Shown one piece after another: positions 45,071-56,809 of a stretch of DNA of 64,000 nucleotides; positions within the stretch are counted from its first letter, which is position 1, and each line of letters opens with the position of its first letter. The notes below the pieces were generated by a model. That model made no database searches. It was not told the DNA's origin and worked only from the letters and a program-made list of their open reading frames with translations. The position numbers were made by a program, and so were the translations under genes. Source of the DNA: Lojkania enalia (lineage: Eukaryota; Ascomycota; Dothideomycetes; Pleosporales). The DNA lies in assembly GCA_010094045.1 (NCBI GenBank), contig ML986765.1, positions 34,146 to 98,145 on the forward strand. Reading direction: 5' to 3'.

Positions 45071-47398
45071 TGTGAAGTCTTTTCTTTTTCTCAAACGTTC
45101 TGTGGAATTGTTGAGTGCGATGAAATTATGATTTTCTCTTTCCTGTCCGTCAATAGCAAGCTAATGCCTGATCGGATAGATTGTAAATAGCTGAATAAAG
45201 CGTAAAGAGTGCGTGAGAAAGCAAGGTTGCGCGGATTGCCGATTCGAGAGAGTGATAAGGCAGATGCGGATTGTCGTCTTGTTGAGCAAGAGAGCTGGAA
45301 TTACGTTGTAGTACGTGGGCCAGCCACGATAATCGAATTGAATTAGTGTAAAAAGAACAATCCCCAAGCTGGGAAGCAAAGAGACGTCGTATTAAGGTAA
45401 AAAGGCGTCGGCGATAAGTAGTGGTATTAGATGGCACCAGGCCTGAGTAGAGTATAGAGAGGAGGGAAGAAAAGAAGCGAAAAAAAATGGAAACAAGAAA
45501 CACAATACACAGCTCAAAAGTTCACACGCTTGCTGGAGAAGAGAAGCGGATGGTGGGCATGGCGAGGCCTTTATTTATCGCAGGGCTCAGACTGGGCTGA
45601 GAGGGCTGGCTTACCGGCCGGCATATTGAGCCAGCTCGCACTACGCGACTTCGGGACAGGTTTCGCTGGTGCCGGGTGCAGTTAATTGCTTGTTGCAGCA
45701 CACCAGCCATGATGCTGCAGGGAGCAGGGGACGGCTGGAGGGGGATCAGTTTATCGATTACAGAGCCAGCGCTTGATAGCGATAGAAGAGTGGTGGAGAG
45801 CGAGGCTTGTGAAGCTGGGCCGGCATGGACCGCTACCTGATTGGCCGCGTTCGGCGGGGGATGCACAAGCGACCGAGCTGCGGCGCACGGGCCCAAAGTG
45901 AAAACACGCAGCCAATCGAAGCGCCGGCCGGGGAGTGATCCTGTGATGTCGTCGTGCGAGGTGCATGGCGGCCGCAATCACACTGCAGCCTCCGCAGAAA
46001 CGGCAGGAAACTAGCCCTGCTTCGAAAGACCAAGGAACCTTCTGTGCACTCTTCCCACCTGGCCGCATTCGTGTCTATTTACAGCAATTTGGTCACATCC
46101 GAGGGGTAATTTGCTGTGTCACGACCAGTGTCCACGGCATATACCAATATTCTTCACAATTTCTCATTCATCTCTCACGAACTGCTAGTATATGTATCCA
46201 AACAATCGTAATACTCCGCTATCATCCCATCCCACTACAGAAACAACAAAGAACCTATCCCCCCCTCTCCAGCATCAAATTTTCAACACAATCATCAACC
46301 ATACCCCATCCGTACCAATTTACATACAAAACTCCCGCCTACAATCCGGCGTCCACCAATCATGGTCCCCATCCCGCCATCATCTGAGCACAAAAAGCAC
46401 CAAAGTGGGACCTGGCGGCTAAGTCCTGCCCCGTGCTCCCCACCATCACAACCTGCATACGTACTCTACATACGGCCATCTCTTGTGAGCCCACACTCGC
46501 ATATCCATCCATCGTACGCGACGTCCGGCTGGACATGTGAGATGGGCTTGGTGATGTGCAGTCGGCACGCGGACGGAGTGATAGACTTGCGGGAGGGCGG
46601 TCGTGGATAGCGGGCCAGCGGCTCGAGCCTTGTTTCTATTTGAGATGCACCCTGTTCTATGCCGTTCATTGTAAACAGAGAACCTCGATGGATGGATGGT
46701 GCTACGAGCTGTGCCGCGATGACAGAGGCGTAGTTATCGGATGTGCGCTGTAGCGAACGGGACATTCGGCTCAGAAACGCGAGATCCTCCACAGAACCTC
46801 TGCATTTCGATGCGCAGGTTGCTTCGTTCAGACAGGTTACCCGCCGTGCCTAAGCAATCACAGGGCATAGCAATTATGCCTTGAAGCAGCCTGTCTCGGC
46901 ATCTGGTGGTGCTAGATGGCGGAGAATGACAGGATATGCCTTCTCGCACGGGGCCCTCAGGACAGGAACATCCCTTCGACGCAACGAAGCATCCGTCTAG
47001 CTAGAAGCATATTCACCGGTCCGTACGCCCATCACCTCGCTAGCTTGAAGCAAATAAAGTGAGACCTTCAAACCAAATCCTCGTAATCTAGACACGATTC
47101 GTCGTCAATCGCGATAGATGTTTCCGGCCCCAATAGTCTGCTTTCAGCTCGTTCTACAACTAGGCCTCAGACCACAATCGCATCCTTACGCGCCACACCC
47201 CGGCCACGCTTCATGCACATTCTCTCATGAATTTCCAGAACAGGTAATAGCATTGCTCACATCTCCACCACCTACCCACTCTCTCAACCTAGAACAATGG
47301 GCCGACTAGGCACAATATGCCCCGCAACGCCACAAAACCATCACTACGCTCAAATAACCAAGATTCGTAATCGTACAAGCACACGCACCCGGCGCTAT
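45071..47398. other. Intergenic, about 2.3 kb, no supported gene
   Basis: Upstream region of the EsdC-like gene, then 3' flank of the ADIP-type gene. Many overlapping short frames occur on both strands without motifs. The EsdC promoter is likely within 45.1-46.0 kb. Confidence 0.45.
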
Positions 47399-49349
47399 TC
47401 AATAGCCCAGCAAACCTTGCAATTCCTCGGGCGTCAACGTGCTCTTCCGCTTCTTCGGGCGCCCGCCAATCCGTGTCTTGATTGGCGAGCTACGGCACCG
47501 CTTTCGCTCCACACCCTCTTCATCCTTCGCTTCTTTTGACTTGACCTTCAATCCTTCCACAACGGCGGCAGCTTCTGCCTCCGCTTGCGCAACTCTGAGC
47601 TTATCCTGCACAGTTAGCTTCGGTGATCGTTCCTCAGGGTGCCCATGTGGACTCGATAGGCGCTTCTTTGCCTGCAGCTCGTCAATATAGAAAGCAGTTG
47701 TTGAGTTGATAGAGGAAGGAGGTGAAGAAATGGTGACTTTGCTGGCCAGCTCCATGAGGCGGTCCGCAAGTTTGTCACAACGTACTTGGCGGGGTATGCG
47801 AGAGTCCTGGCTTGCTAACCTGGGAGCTCGCGACGTCTCTTCTGAAAGAGATGCATTCGAAGCCATTGAAATCGTTGATTTGGCTGAACCAACGAGGTCT
47901 ATACCCGATGCTTCGACATTCTCGTCATTGGGAGAGAGTGTCAAGGCAGGGGATGGTGCGAAGGCAACCTTCCGAGGAGACTTGACGTTCCCATTGCCCT
48001 CTCTAAGCGCCGTTTGATCAGGATGCAGGTTCAGCTTGAACATGTCTGAGCCCGAGGTCCTCTCCGGGACGTCATCTACCTCCGGTGAAGGTGGTTCCTC
48101 GAATTCGCCTTCCTCTTCAAGCTCATCAAAGCCAGAGCTAGCGCCCTCGTAATCTTCTACTACCATTGACACTTCGTTCTTGTTGACAGTGTCCAAGCCA
48201 ATCCCTAGTCCCAACCCCATTTTGAGCTCTTCCAGATTTATTGTGTCGCCGCCGTTAGCCATCCTCTTCCTCCAGCCGTCCATGAGAGCCAGTGCATCCC
48301 GCCATCTTGCCTCAAGCCTTTCCCAGCCTGCCCTTAATCTCACAATCTCCTCCTCTCGTGACTCGACTTCCTCTATCGGCACAAAGTTTGGGTTGGTAAG
48401 GAGCGTCTTCAAATTCTCTAATACTACATCCATGTCGGACGCCAAAGTTTCGTAGCTTGCAGGCAGCGCATGAAGCATTCCCTGCCTAGTATCTTCATCC
48501 TCTTCTCCGATTGTGGATAGACCTTCCGCGTGTTCTGGCTTCTGAGCCTCCGGCATTCCCTGTAGCTCCTTTAATGTCATCAGCGTGCTTCGGACTAAAC
48601 CAATTAAGTTATCGTTCTCGTCGCTTAAGCTCTGACTCAACTGAGTCAAGAACTCCGTTGTTTCCTGCTTGAGACTGTACTCTGGATCATCAACGTCTGG
48701 AAGATCCTCTCTAATATTACTTGCCGCCCCTGTTGTGTTTGTTGCCGCTGGCGTGATTGTAATGCTCGCTCCGACTAAGCCAGTCTTGTTACCTCGTTGC
48801 TGGCTCGTGAGGTGGCTCTTCAGCTTCTGTATCTGTATATCGCGTTTCCGTATGTCGTTCGCACAGCTGGTTCGGACTTGCTGGACTGTGGCTTTCAGCC
48901 GAAGCATCTCCTCGCGCAGACTCCGCGCTGATGATTCGGCGGTTCGAAGGGCAGCGCGAGCGGCGCGTTCCTGAGACTGCGCGAGGGAGAGTTGGCGTGC
49001 GAGGTCTTCATTGCGAGTTTGTAGCTTCTCGAGAGCGAGCGTCTGACGGGTGGACTCGGAGCGGAGGTTACGGATAGTGCTGGCAATGTTTTCGCGATGT
49101 TCTTGATCGCGCTGTGCAAAAGACATGTCAGCCTAGTCGAAAAGTTACCCTATAGTATGTGGTGCGCACATCTCGTTTGAGGATTAAATCATGCACCAGA
49201 TTGATTATCTGGGCCATTGTGACTTCCTTGCCACCCTCTCCCCGCGACGGGTGAGCAAACTCAATTGGCTTGCCATCGCGTAGTAGACCACGGGCGAGCA
49301 GGAGATTGTTGATGTATGTCGACGCCGTTTTCAAATTGAACGACTCCAT
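47399..49349 (-). CDS. ADIP/SSX2IP-Msd1 family coiled-coil protein (spindle or MTOC anchoring type)
   Basis: Exon 1 (49349-49170) and exon 2 (49111-47399) around a 58-nt intron encode 630 residues. MESFNLKTASTYINNLLLAR and VTMAQIINLVHDLILKRD form the conserved N-terminal helical domain of the ADIP family (SSX2IP in animals, Msd1 in fission yeast); the intron acceptor GCACAG restores KRD-RDQEHRENIA. A coiled coil spans roughly 61-170, then acidic and Ser-rich disordered segments. Near the end is an AT-hook-like motif GRPKKRK, followed by TPEELQGLLG. Relatives anchor microtubule minus ends at spindle poles or interact with the mitotic kinase NIMA in Aspergillus. The AT-hook-like motif suggests nuclear contact. 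Divergent from the oxidoreductase gene, 678 bp away. Confidence 0.8.
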
Positions 49350-50027
49350 GGTAGAGTATGGGTAGTTTGAGGTGATGTTGCAGGCCCGTCGCGATGAAGT
49401 TGTGTTTTGGAACTAAGTAAACAGTGCCCTTGATGCGGTTTAGTGCGTTCACATGACTCGCGCATTCCGCATCCCGGATGCAACTCAACTACTCTGTCAT
49501 TGGTATCCTCTTGTACACTGAGTTCCGCGCCTCAAAATTGACTTTAGCATGACCTAGCGATCGACTAATATCCGTTGACTAGTTTACCAGAACCGTCTCA
49601 TTACTGAACTACACACGCACGATTCTTCACAGGCATCAATTCCCTGCATTGCCCCTGATTGACTACATGTTCATTGAGCGAGCAGAAGGAATCTGCAGTT
49701 AAGCCGCTACAAATTGCAAATCCGTACACTTTGACGCTGTTTTTCTCTGGTCGAATATACTAGTCTGCTTTGAGACCCATGCCTCCTATACTCGGTCGAT
49801 TACAATTCCGAGCTTAGAAATGTCGTTACCTCTACGCCAACAGGTCATTTGCTCTTCATGACACTTACTAAAATTACTGGGTACGCTCGTACAAATGTCG
49901 AAACCGATTTCTAATCATCGCACAACTATCTTGTACATTAATTAATCCTTGTCAGTTTTGATACAAGTATGAACCTACGTCTGCTTCTAGGCCGCACCCA
50001 TGCGCCAATTCATACTCTCATTGAGCC
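49350..50027. promoter_or_regulatory. Divergent promoter region, ADIP-type and MDR genes
   Basis: 678 bases, AT-rich, between two divergent starts. It contains a 60-codon upstream frame for the MDR gene starting at 49969. Confidence 0.5.
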
Positions 50028-50151
50028 ATGGCTACTCAAAGAGCTCTTCTTGTCTCTAAGATCGGAAAGCCCGTCGTATCGACATCCGACTGGCCTATCC
50101 CAAGCCCCAGAACGAAGCAACTGCAAATTCGCGTCACAACCGCAGGGCTGA
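49969..50151 (+). other. Upstream ORF overlapping the MDR start codon
   Basis: An ATG 59 bases before the main ATG opens a 60-codon frame that overlaps the main gene in another frame. If present in the mRNA it would compete with initiation at 50028. No family content. Confidence 0.4.
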
Positions 50152-51086
50152 ACCCACACGATTGGAAGGCTAGAGACCGAGGTCTGTTCATCAAAGATGA
50201 TCTACCTGCTATCCTTTCCAACGATGTTGCCGGCATCGTGACTGCATTAGGGCCAGGTGTCACACGCTTCAAAGTCGGCGATTTCGTCTTTTCTCAGGGT
50301 AACCTTGAGAAAGGATCACTTCAGAGAGGACTCCAACAATATGCTGTGGTGGATGAGGACTTCACGGCAAAAGTTCCGACAGGCTTCACCGACGATGAGG
50401 CCATAACTCTACCGACGAATATCATAGCAAGCCTGGTTGCACTATTTGATCCAGCCAACCTGAACATCCCCGCCCCATGGACTGAAGAAGCAAAGGCATT
50501 CGATTATACTGGGATGCAGATTCTGATCATCGGCGGTGGGAGTAATTGCGGGAGATTTGCAATTCAGCTCGCCAAACTGGCTGGCATCGGGGAGATCGTG
50601 GTTGTCGGTGGAACTGAAGAACAGTTGGGGAAACTTGGGGCTACTCATGTCCTAGACCGCCATGGCGGCCATGATGTTGTCCTTGAGCGTATTCGCCAGG
50701 TTGTTGGCGATGGCTTGTTATACGCATTCGACGCGGTCAATGATCCCACGGGCCAGCATCTAGGTATTAATGCATTATCTAATTCGATGAAGGGTAGCCT
50801 CGCACGACTCGTTCCGTATGATCCTGCCGGCGTGCTGGAGGAATCCAAGATTCACGACAAAGTGGCTAGCTATGAGATCAAGAATGTGTTTGGTGCATCG
50901 CCTCTCCACCCTGTTCTCACCAAGCCTTTCTGGGAGCGGGTTGAGCAGTATCTGGTGCAGCACAAGATCGTTCCGGGACCTTATGCCGTGGAACAGGGAC
51001 TTGATGCTGATAAAGTTAACGAAGTGTTAGATCGTTATGGAGAGGGGCAACCAGTAAAGCACACACATTTCCGCATTTCCACATAG
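50028..51086 (+). CDS. Medium-chain dehydrogenase/reductase (MDR) family oxidoreductase
   Basis: Intronless, 352 residues. The N-terminal GroES-like domain has GLNPHDWKARD and SNDVAGIV-ALGPGVTRFKVGD. The nucleotide-binding motif ILIIGGGSNCGRFAIQLAKL (about 165-184) is a variant GxGxxG Rossmann fold. The catalytic-zinc cysteine is replaced by Asn-Pro-His-Asp, so it belongs to the zinc-free quinone oxidoreductase/enoyl-reductase branch, which includes ToxD-like and polyketide trans-enoyl reductases. It uses NADPH or NADH; its substrate is unknown. No secondary-metabolite synthase lies nearby in this window, so a stand-alone role is more likely. Confidence 0.85.
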   Translation: MATQRALLVSKIGKPVVSTSDWPIPSPRTKQLQIRVTTAGLNPHDWKARDRGLFIKDDLPAILSNDVAGIVTALGPGVTRFKVGDFVFSQGNLEKGSLQRGLQQYAVVDEDFTAKVPTGFTDDEAITLPTNIIASLVALFDPANLNIPAPWTEEAKAFDYTGMQILIIGGGSNCGRFAIQLAKLAGIGEIVVVGGTEEQLGKLGATHVLDRHGGHDVVLERIRQVVGDGLLYAFDAVNDPTGQHLGINALSNSMKGSLARLVPYDPAGVLEESKIHDKVASYEIKNVFGASPLHPVLTKPFWERVEQYLVQHKIVPGPYAVEQGLDADKVNEVLDRYGEGQPVKHTHFRIST

Positions 51087-52070
51087 GCTCCGTCGGTAGC
51101 GCCAAATCGTAGGAGGATGTCATTTATACAATTCCAATATATTATCAATTTAACTCACACTAAAGAGTAGTAGAGTGATTCCATCACAAACTCACCGGAG
51201 TATATTAATTTTCAAATCTACTCCAGCCTCGTCAATCCAGCACTATGCGGAATCAGTCGAAGGATTACGACACTAAATCTACGTTTCAATCAGGCTCCTT
51301 CCCAGTTGATGTCTTTCTTGTATTTCTCTCATATTATGACGTCTTTTATCTCAGACACTTCTGAATTTAGTTTTTTACTATACCGGACATGAGATGTTAC
51401 CGTCTGCGGACTTACATTTGGTAATAACGACCTCACGGACGAGTGTTGACGATTCTCACCGCCCGCCGATCTACTAGTTCCTCTAGCTACAACTACACCA
51501 ACATCTCTAAAAGAAGTTGCATCGACGTCTTCATGTTCACAAATCGGTATTCTAAACCCGTAGCATATCGCGCACCACCATTTGAGAACCTACTACATCG
51601 TCTACTCTCTTTCATAACCCCGCCCCTTTCCTTCCTGTCATATTTAATCTACAGGGTTCATTACCGCATCTCGATAAATTGTGCTATGACTTGCGCTCCT
51701 GGCCATGTAATCCTTGATCCAATACTCCCAATTGTACAACCAGGTAGACCGGCATTTATACCATAGCCCCGGAAAGGCAAGTATATCAAGAGCATCCCAG
51801 ACCCATATTCGGATTCTCCTCATACTCATCCATATCTTCAGCCTCTAGATCAGAAGATTACTTCTGCCCTTCGAGCCTCAAAAAAACAGAGTCGGTTTAA
51901 GATGCAGAGCCCATATGTCATAGCATGGGTGCAGAGGGGTATGCAGATGATCCAGGAAAGGGAGATCGCGCGCCCCAGCCAGACGAGGAAGCAGAAGCTA
52001 CGCATTGGGGTCTAAAATCCCTATCTAAGAACCGTAACATATATTAGAGCAATTAATCCACGAGGTTACG
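51087..52070. other. Intergenic, possibly carrying the decayed N-terminus of the MFS relic
   Basis: No intact gene. A plus-strand stretch at about 51925-52040 reads GYADDPGKGDRAPQPDEEAE and THWGLKSLSKN; such acidic, basic-ended tails precede the first membrane helix in MFS transporters, so it may belong to the relic at 52390, separated from it by the MITE. Confidence 0.35.
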
Positions 52071-52224
52071 TGTTGCATATTAGGTAGCATCAATCTCTTA
52101 GGCAAATATTGATGTATTGAAGGAGGGTAAGTGGTCTGCCTGGCCGGAGGCTGGCAGTGGCGAGACTATATAGGCCTGAAAAAAAAAAAGGCTAGCTATA
52201 ACAGGATAATGGAAACACGTGACA
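52071..52224 (-). mobile_element. MITE copy 3 (about 154 bp)
   Basis: Opposite orientation to copies at 11415 and 40734. On the minus strand it starts TGTCACGTG and ends ATGCAACA. The central hairpin has become an A/T run. Flanks TTACG and CTACG are a 4-of-5 match to a target duplication, not conclusive. Confidence 0.75.
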
Positions 52225-52389
52225 CTACGCTCCGTGCCGGCATAACTACGCTCGGAACAACACTGAGAAGGATCCACCTCTGCTCGCGCAGAACATAGGA
52301 AGGCGGCAATGGAAAAGTGCTCGTTGTAAGCTATGACGGCAGTAATGATACAATAAATCCGCATAATTGGTCGTATATGTGACGGATTG

Positions 52390-53815
52390 GCGTGACGATG
52401 CTTATTGCTGGGATTGGGATCGTGGTTGGGTTGGCGAGTAGTATTAATTCGCCCGCTCTACGGCTAGCAGCAGCAGAATCCAGGGTTTCGGAACTAGTAG
52501 AGAGTATAGCGAAGGGGTTGTATATGATAGGACTTAGCGCTAGTGCTTTGTTGTCGGGACCTTTCTCCGAGACGCTGGGGCCGTATCCGTAAGTGTTTCT
52601 ATCTTCGTACAATCTCAGCCAAGGAAAAAGAGCATTTCTTGCCGATGTGGAAACAGAGCTTACATTTCCAGAATAACGCTCTATATAATATTCATGGCAT
52701 TGGGCCTCGCGCCGAACATCAGTGCAAAATTGGCTTTCAGGTTTCTGGTGAGCTTCTTCGGATCTACGCCGCTTACATGCGCGGGGGCCTCGATATCAAA
52801 CGTCTGGTCATTAATGGAGCCCGTCTTCGCAAACACCACGTTCACAGGCCTATTATAGGCGACTTCCCCGCGGAATCTAGCACTGTGAGCTGTTGCTGGG
52901 CCGAATAGACAACACTGATCATGTCCAGCCTGGTAATTGTGCTAGTCGTGCTCTTTCAACCTGAAACTTATCCCCCGATCCTACTGAATGGAAAATGAGG
53001 CACATGCACAATGCTATGAAGGACTTGCGGTACGTGGCTGAGATGAAGATCCGTGGCGATGCATTCCTACAAAGACCGCAGGTAGCGCTATACAGACCGT
53101 TCCTGCTTCCAATTTACAAGCCAGTTATCATACTCCTTAGTCTATATCACACAGTTGTATATTCTACTATTTACGTTTCTAAATAGATAAAATTATATCT
53201 TTGGCAAGATACATAGGACTAGTACTAAGATTATAAGGCTCTATTTTTTGGGTATTGCGTTTGGGTTATTCGTAGCTTCGGGAATGATACCATTGATATA
53301 TCACTAGGCGAAATAGGCTACGAAGAGGGAGAAGGATAGAGGTAAAAATCGACTACCATCGGAATTTCGACTGTGGTTTGCGATCTTGGGAGCACCGGAA
53401 ATTCTAATTAGTCTGCTGTGGATGGGATGGACGAGTTACGTATGTTACTCCTCCCTCCTTTCACCCTTCACTTTCTATTCGTATGACGCCCTGTGGAGGC
53501 TGAGCTGGTTGTTGGTGAATTGCTTTGTAGCCCCAGATATCCATTTGGTCACCCCTCGCCGCCTCCGTCCTCTTCGGCCACGGCTCCTGCTAATACATCA
53601 TCGACTCCTACGAAGCTTACTCTGCCTCCGCCCTCGCGTCCGTCACGCTAATCCGGTACGCAACTGCGGGTAGTATGACCGTTGTGGCGATCCCGCTCAC
53701 CGGAATATGGGAAGTGCATTAGACGTTGACCATTCTAGGTTGAGTTTCTGTGCTGCTGGTCCAGGCTCCGTATTTGTCCTGTGTTTGGGAGAAGGATTGG
53801 AGGTGATGTATGCCG
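52390..53815 (+). pseudogene. Decayed MFS transporter (polyamine/multidrug type)
   Basis: Segments of an MFS transporter follow in order. First MLIAGIGIVVGLASSINSPA and IGLSASALLSGPFSETLG. After a possible intron come FMALGLAPNISAKLAFRF and FFGSTPLTCAGASISNVWSL, ending in a stop. Next are QVALYRPFLLPIYKPVIILL with LYHTVVYSTIYV, then FRLWFAILGAPEILISLLWMGWTS. The last segment is ISIWSPLAASVLFGHGSC, stop, YIIDSYEAYSASALASVTLI with a further stop near VH. Family features (GPFSET, YRPFLL, YIIDSYE-Y-ASALAS) identify it clearly. At least four in-frame stops and several frame changes make it non-functional. A MITE lies just upstream. Confidence 0.8.
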
Positions 53816-53844
53816 TTGTGAATGATTAATCAAGAAAGAGCAGC

Positions 53845-54430
53845 TTAATTTGTGTAATAATTATCGGTTTCAAAGAATTTGGGCTTTGGGTTTAAAATTC
53901 CTACTGTTAGATCGTGTGGCGTAGGGAGTACGTTAAATACGAGATGTGTATGGGTCAGACGTACGGAAGTCCGCAATTTACTTCCCGCCACCCACTCATT
54001 CCCCGGCATCCTCTCCCAAACTTCGACCTCCCTGGGCTTCAAAAACATGGGCTCCGTGACCGCCAAGTACGGTTTGTAGTACTCCTTTTTTAGCTGGACC
54101 TACAAACGACATCAGTCCTGCCTCACACAACTCCCTCGTCCCCATTTTTTGCCGTCATCCAACCAAACAGAAACTTAAAAAAAGAAGGAAATAAATGGAG
54201 ATTGATAGAAGACCTACGTTAACCAACCATTCCATCGACGCATTCCAGTGCTCAACGAACTTAAACACGCCGCCATTCTCCGGATCGCGAAACACCTCGA
54301 AATACACATTCTCGGGCTCCGCGACCACGGCGTCGTAAGCTGGTTTCAAAGCTTCTAGGAAGCGTTCCGCGTCGGAGGGAGCGATGGTGATTTTGACTTG
54401 GAGGGAGAGGGAGGGGTTGGGGGCGACCAT
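53845..54430 (-). CDS. ABM-fold (antibiotic biosynthesis monooxygenase-like) small protein
   Basis: Exons 54430-54218 and 54099-53845 around a 118-nt intron give 155 residues. The ATG at 54430 is used because the longer frame starts with TTG. SLSLQVKITIAPSDAERFLE, then FEVFRDPENGGVFKFVEHW and SMEWLVN across the intron to VQLKKEYYKPYLAVTEPMF match the dimeric alpha/beta-barrel ABM pattern (EVF-DP-NG-F-F-EHW). Such proteins act as cofactor-free oxygenases or as accessory proteins in quinone and polyketide metabolism. The last ~45 residues are not typical, so the 3' end may be mispredicted. It converges on the decayed MFS gene with only about 30 bp between them. Confidence 0.75.
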
Positions 54431-55142
54431 TTCCAATATCTATTAATCACGAAGAGGGAGTGGGGGGATTGCAAGAGGAGGATATTGGGTGAGTGGATGG
54501 GTTGTCTGGGTTTTGTGTGAGGTAGGAGGAAGGCGGGACGAGTCCCATTATGTTATGAATGTATGAATGCGGGATTGGACGGGACGTATAGGGCGCCCGA
54601 TCTTACTATCGAGTCGTGTTTGACTAGGGTTGTAGTTGTGTGGTCTAGCGGCTAATGCCAGGCATCTTAGGGCGTACATGGGTTACTTGGGTGTGAAGAA
54701 TTGGTAATCCATTCTTCAAAAAAATGAATGTGAAGGAGATTTCAGATGCACTAGGTTAGGTTAACATGCAGGATTTGTGAATTGCTTTGTTCTGGGGAAT
54801 CCGCGGCGTCTTTCTTCTGAACCATATCGAAGATCTACGCATAAGGCGGCTGCTGGGCTTGTAAGTCTGTACTGTGGGAGTTAGAGGACGTGCTTGGAAG
54901 TATCTTGGCGCTGCATACAAAGATTAGTGTACGAAGAACTGGGTAGAGGATCTCAGTGTCGGAGCGTTTGAAGCGCCACCCCAGTTTTCGCTTTTTTAGT
55001 CCTTAGACTCAATCACTCCAACCTCAGCCTCATCGAAGGAACGCAATACCACATCACCAACACCACTCTAGAAAACACGCAAGCCTACATTCAGAAAAAT
55101 ATAAGGCAATTCATAATACAAGTAACAATTAACTATACAAAA
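54431..55142. other. Intergenic, about 700 bases
   Basis: Upstream of the ABM-fold gene and 3' flank of the next. No gene seen. A short tRNA A-box-like segment at about 54640-54660 lacks a matching B box. Confidence 0.5.
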
Positions 55143-56809
55143 CTAAACCGTCCTCCCCTCCCGCACCCCCTCCACATCTCCAAACTCCACAAACCCCGGC
55201 TCCCTCCACGCTGCCCCGTGAACATTTCTATCATCATCCGGCACCGCCTTCTTAAAGGTGCGCTGCCTTCCCCACCTACAAACCACCCACCCATGCACTA
55301 ACAACCAGCTCCTAATCCCCTGTTCCTCGCCCTCGCTACTCCTCACATCCAGCGGTGTGCTATCCGGCGTCTCCCACCCACCAACCCGATACGCCGTCAG
55401 CTCATCAAACAATTTCATCTGGATAATTGCCACGTCGCTCTTCGCGCGGTTGATCTCCTGCTCGGAGGTATGTGGGGGCCAGACCTTGCGCTCGCGCGGG
55501 TGCATGGCCTCCATGCGCTTCTTGTTGAAGCATTCGTAGTTCTTGCTGGAGAAAGCCTCTTCTTTGAAGACGGGGGTGAAGTAATAGACCGTGTGCGGGT
55601 CGGCGCGCATGAGTAGGCTCAAGGCGCCGGCCCAGGAGACGAGGGTGTGGAGGTGTGTGTGGAAGGTGAGTTTCTGGGTGGAGGAGAGGGGGGTGGAGAG
55701 GGTGAGGAGGGGGGTGAGGTGCGTGGAGAGGGTGGCGAGGATGTGGGTGGTGTGGCGGTCGAAGTTGGGGGGGAGGAGCATGGTATGAGGTTCTGTGGTA
55801 GGGGAGAGGGTTTTGCGGATATAGAGGGCAGAGAGGCGGTGGCGGTTAAAGCCTGATGAATTGTTAGTATTTTTTTTAAAATAGGAGGAAGATTTAAGGA
55901 GGTTAGAGTGGGATTTGACTTACGGTCTAGCCTGTGGTTCTTCTTCTGCAGAACAGCAAGATTCAGCAAGTCTTTATCTGAACCGCCAAAGAAGATATGG
56001 TGGAACACTTGCTGGACAAGAACATTTCCAATAATCGCACAGACAAGCGCACGCCGCATCTGCTCGTCGTAAAAGAGTTCCCTCCACCCTTCCTGCCCAC
56101 TTGGTCCCCCGGACGCCACGCTCCCAATGATCTTCACCGTCTCCGGCTCCAGCGTACCAAACATCTTAGTCAACTTCTTGCGGCTGCTAAACTCAAATCC
56201 AAAATATATCCTCGCGAACCGCTCGATATTATCCAGCAAATACCACACTGCATCTCTAATCTCAACATCCCTCATCACATATTCCGCCTCCTGGAGCCCC
56301 GGATTCCGCTCCGCGCTCTTAATCGTTGCTCTCGCCAGTGCAAGCGCTTCATCCCTTGGTACACGCCCGCCTTTGCCCTCGATATTCAAGATCTCCCTCG
56401 CCTTCTTCACCGGCCGAGTTCTCCAATCGTGTTCATTCTCATCATGCACCGCTTTCTCCTCATCATACTCCCACAAAGATACCGTTCCCGCAGCCCCCGA
56501 CTCCTCCCTCAGCTTCGGATCATACGTTGCGGGACCTGAAAACGAGACATCCGTCGCAACAGACTGTCTACGAGGAACCGCCTCGCGCTCCTCGTGTGTG
56601 TCCTCGGGCGGCAAGGGGACGCCATCCCAGAAATACGCGTTGTGGTAGGCCTCGCTGGGAATGGGGGGGACGCGGGGTTTTTTGTACCGTATGTACCGCA
56701 GCTCCTCGGAGGCTTTGCGTTTATCACTCGCGCTGACGGCGGTCTCGGGTGCGGGCGAGCCTACTTCGTAGCTGAAGAGGTTGTTGAGGAAACCTTTTAT
56801 ACTATCCAT
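55143..56809 (-). CDS. Uncharacterised 531-residue fungal protein, probably nuclear
   Basis: Exons 56809-55924 and 55852-55143 around a 71-nt intron (GTAAGT to CATCAG, phase kept) give 531 residues. I do not recognise the family. MDSIKGFLNNLFSYEVGSPA starts an N-terminal helix followed by DKRKASEELRYIRYKKPRVP, a likely nuclear localisation signal. Residues about 130-300 are acidic and helical (VWYLLDNIERFARIYFGFEF, VQQVFHHIFFGG). The second half has Thr-His-rich segments (THILATLSTHLTPLLTLST) and a charged region ending VEGVREGRTV. The strong splice site and sustained open frame support a real gene. No enzyme motif is visible. Confidence 0.7.

Noticed and set aside
52392..52592. Intact small membrane protein
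   Set aside because: It is the first two helices of an MFS transporter that continues in broken form downstream.
54635..54710. tRNA-like segment with an A-box-like GTGGTCTAGCGGCTAATGCC
   Set aside because: No B box (GGTTCGANNC) at the right distance, and acceptor and anticodon stems do not pair.
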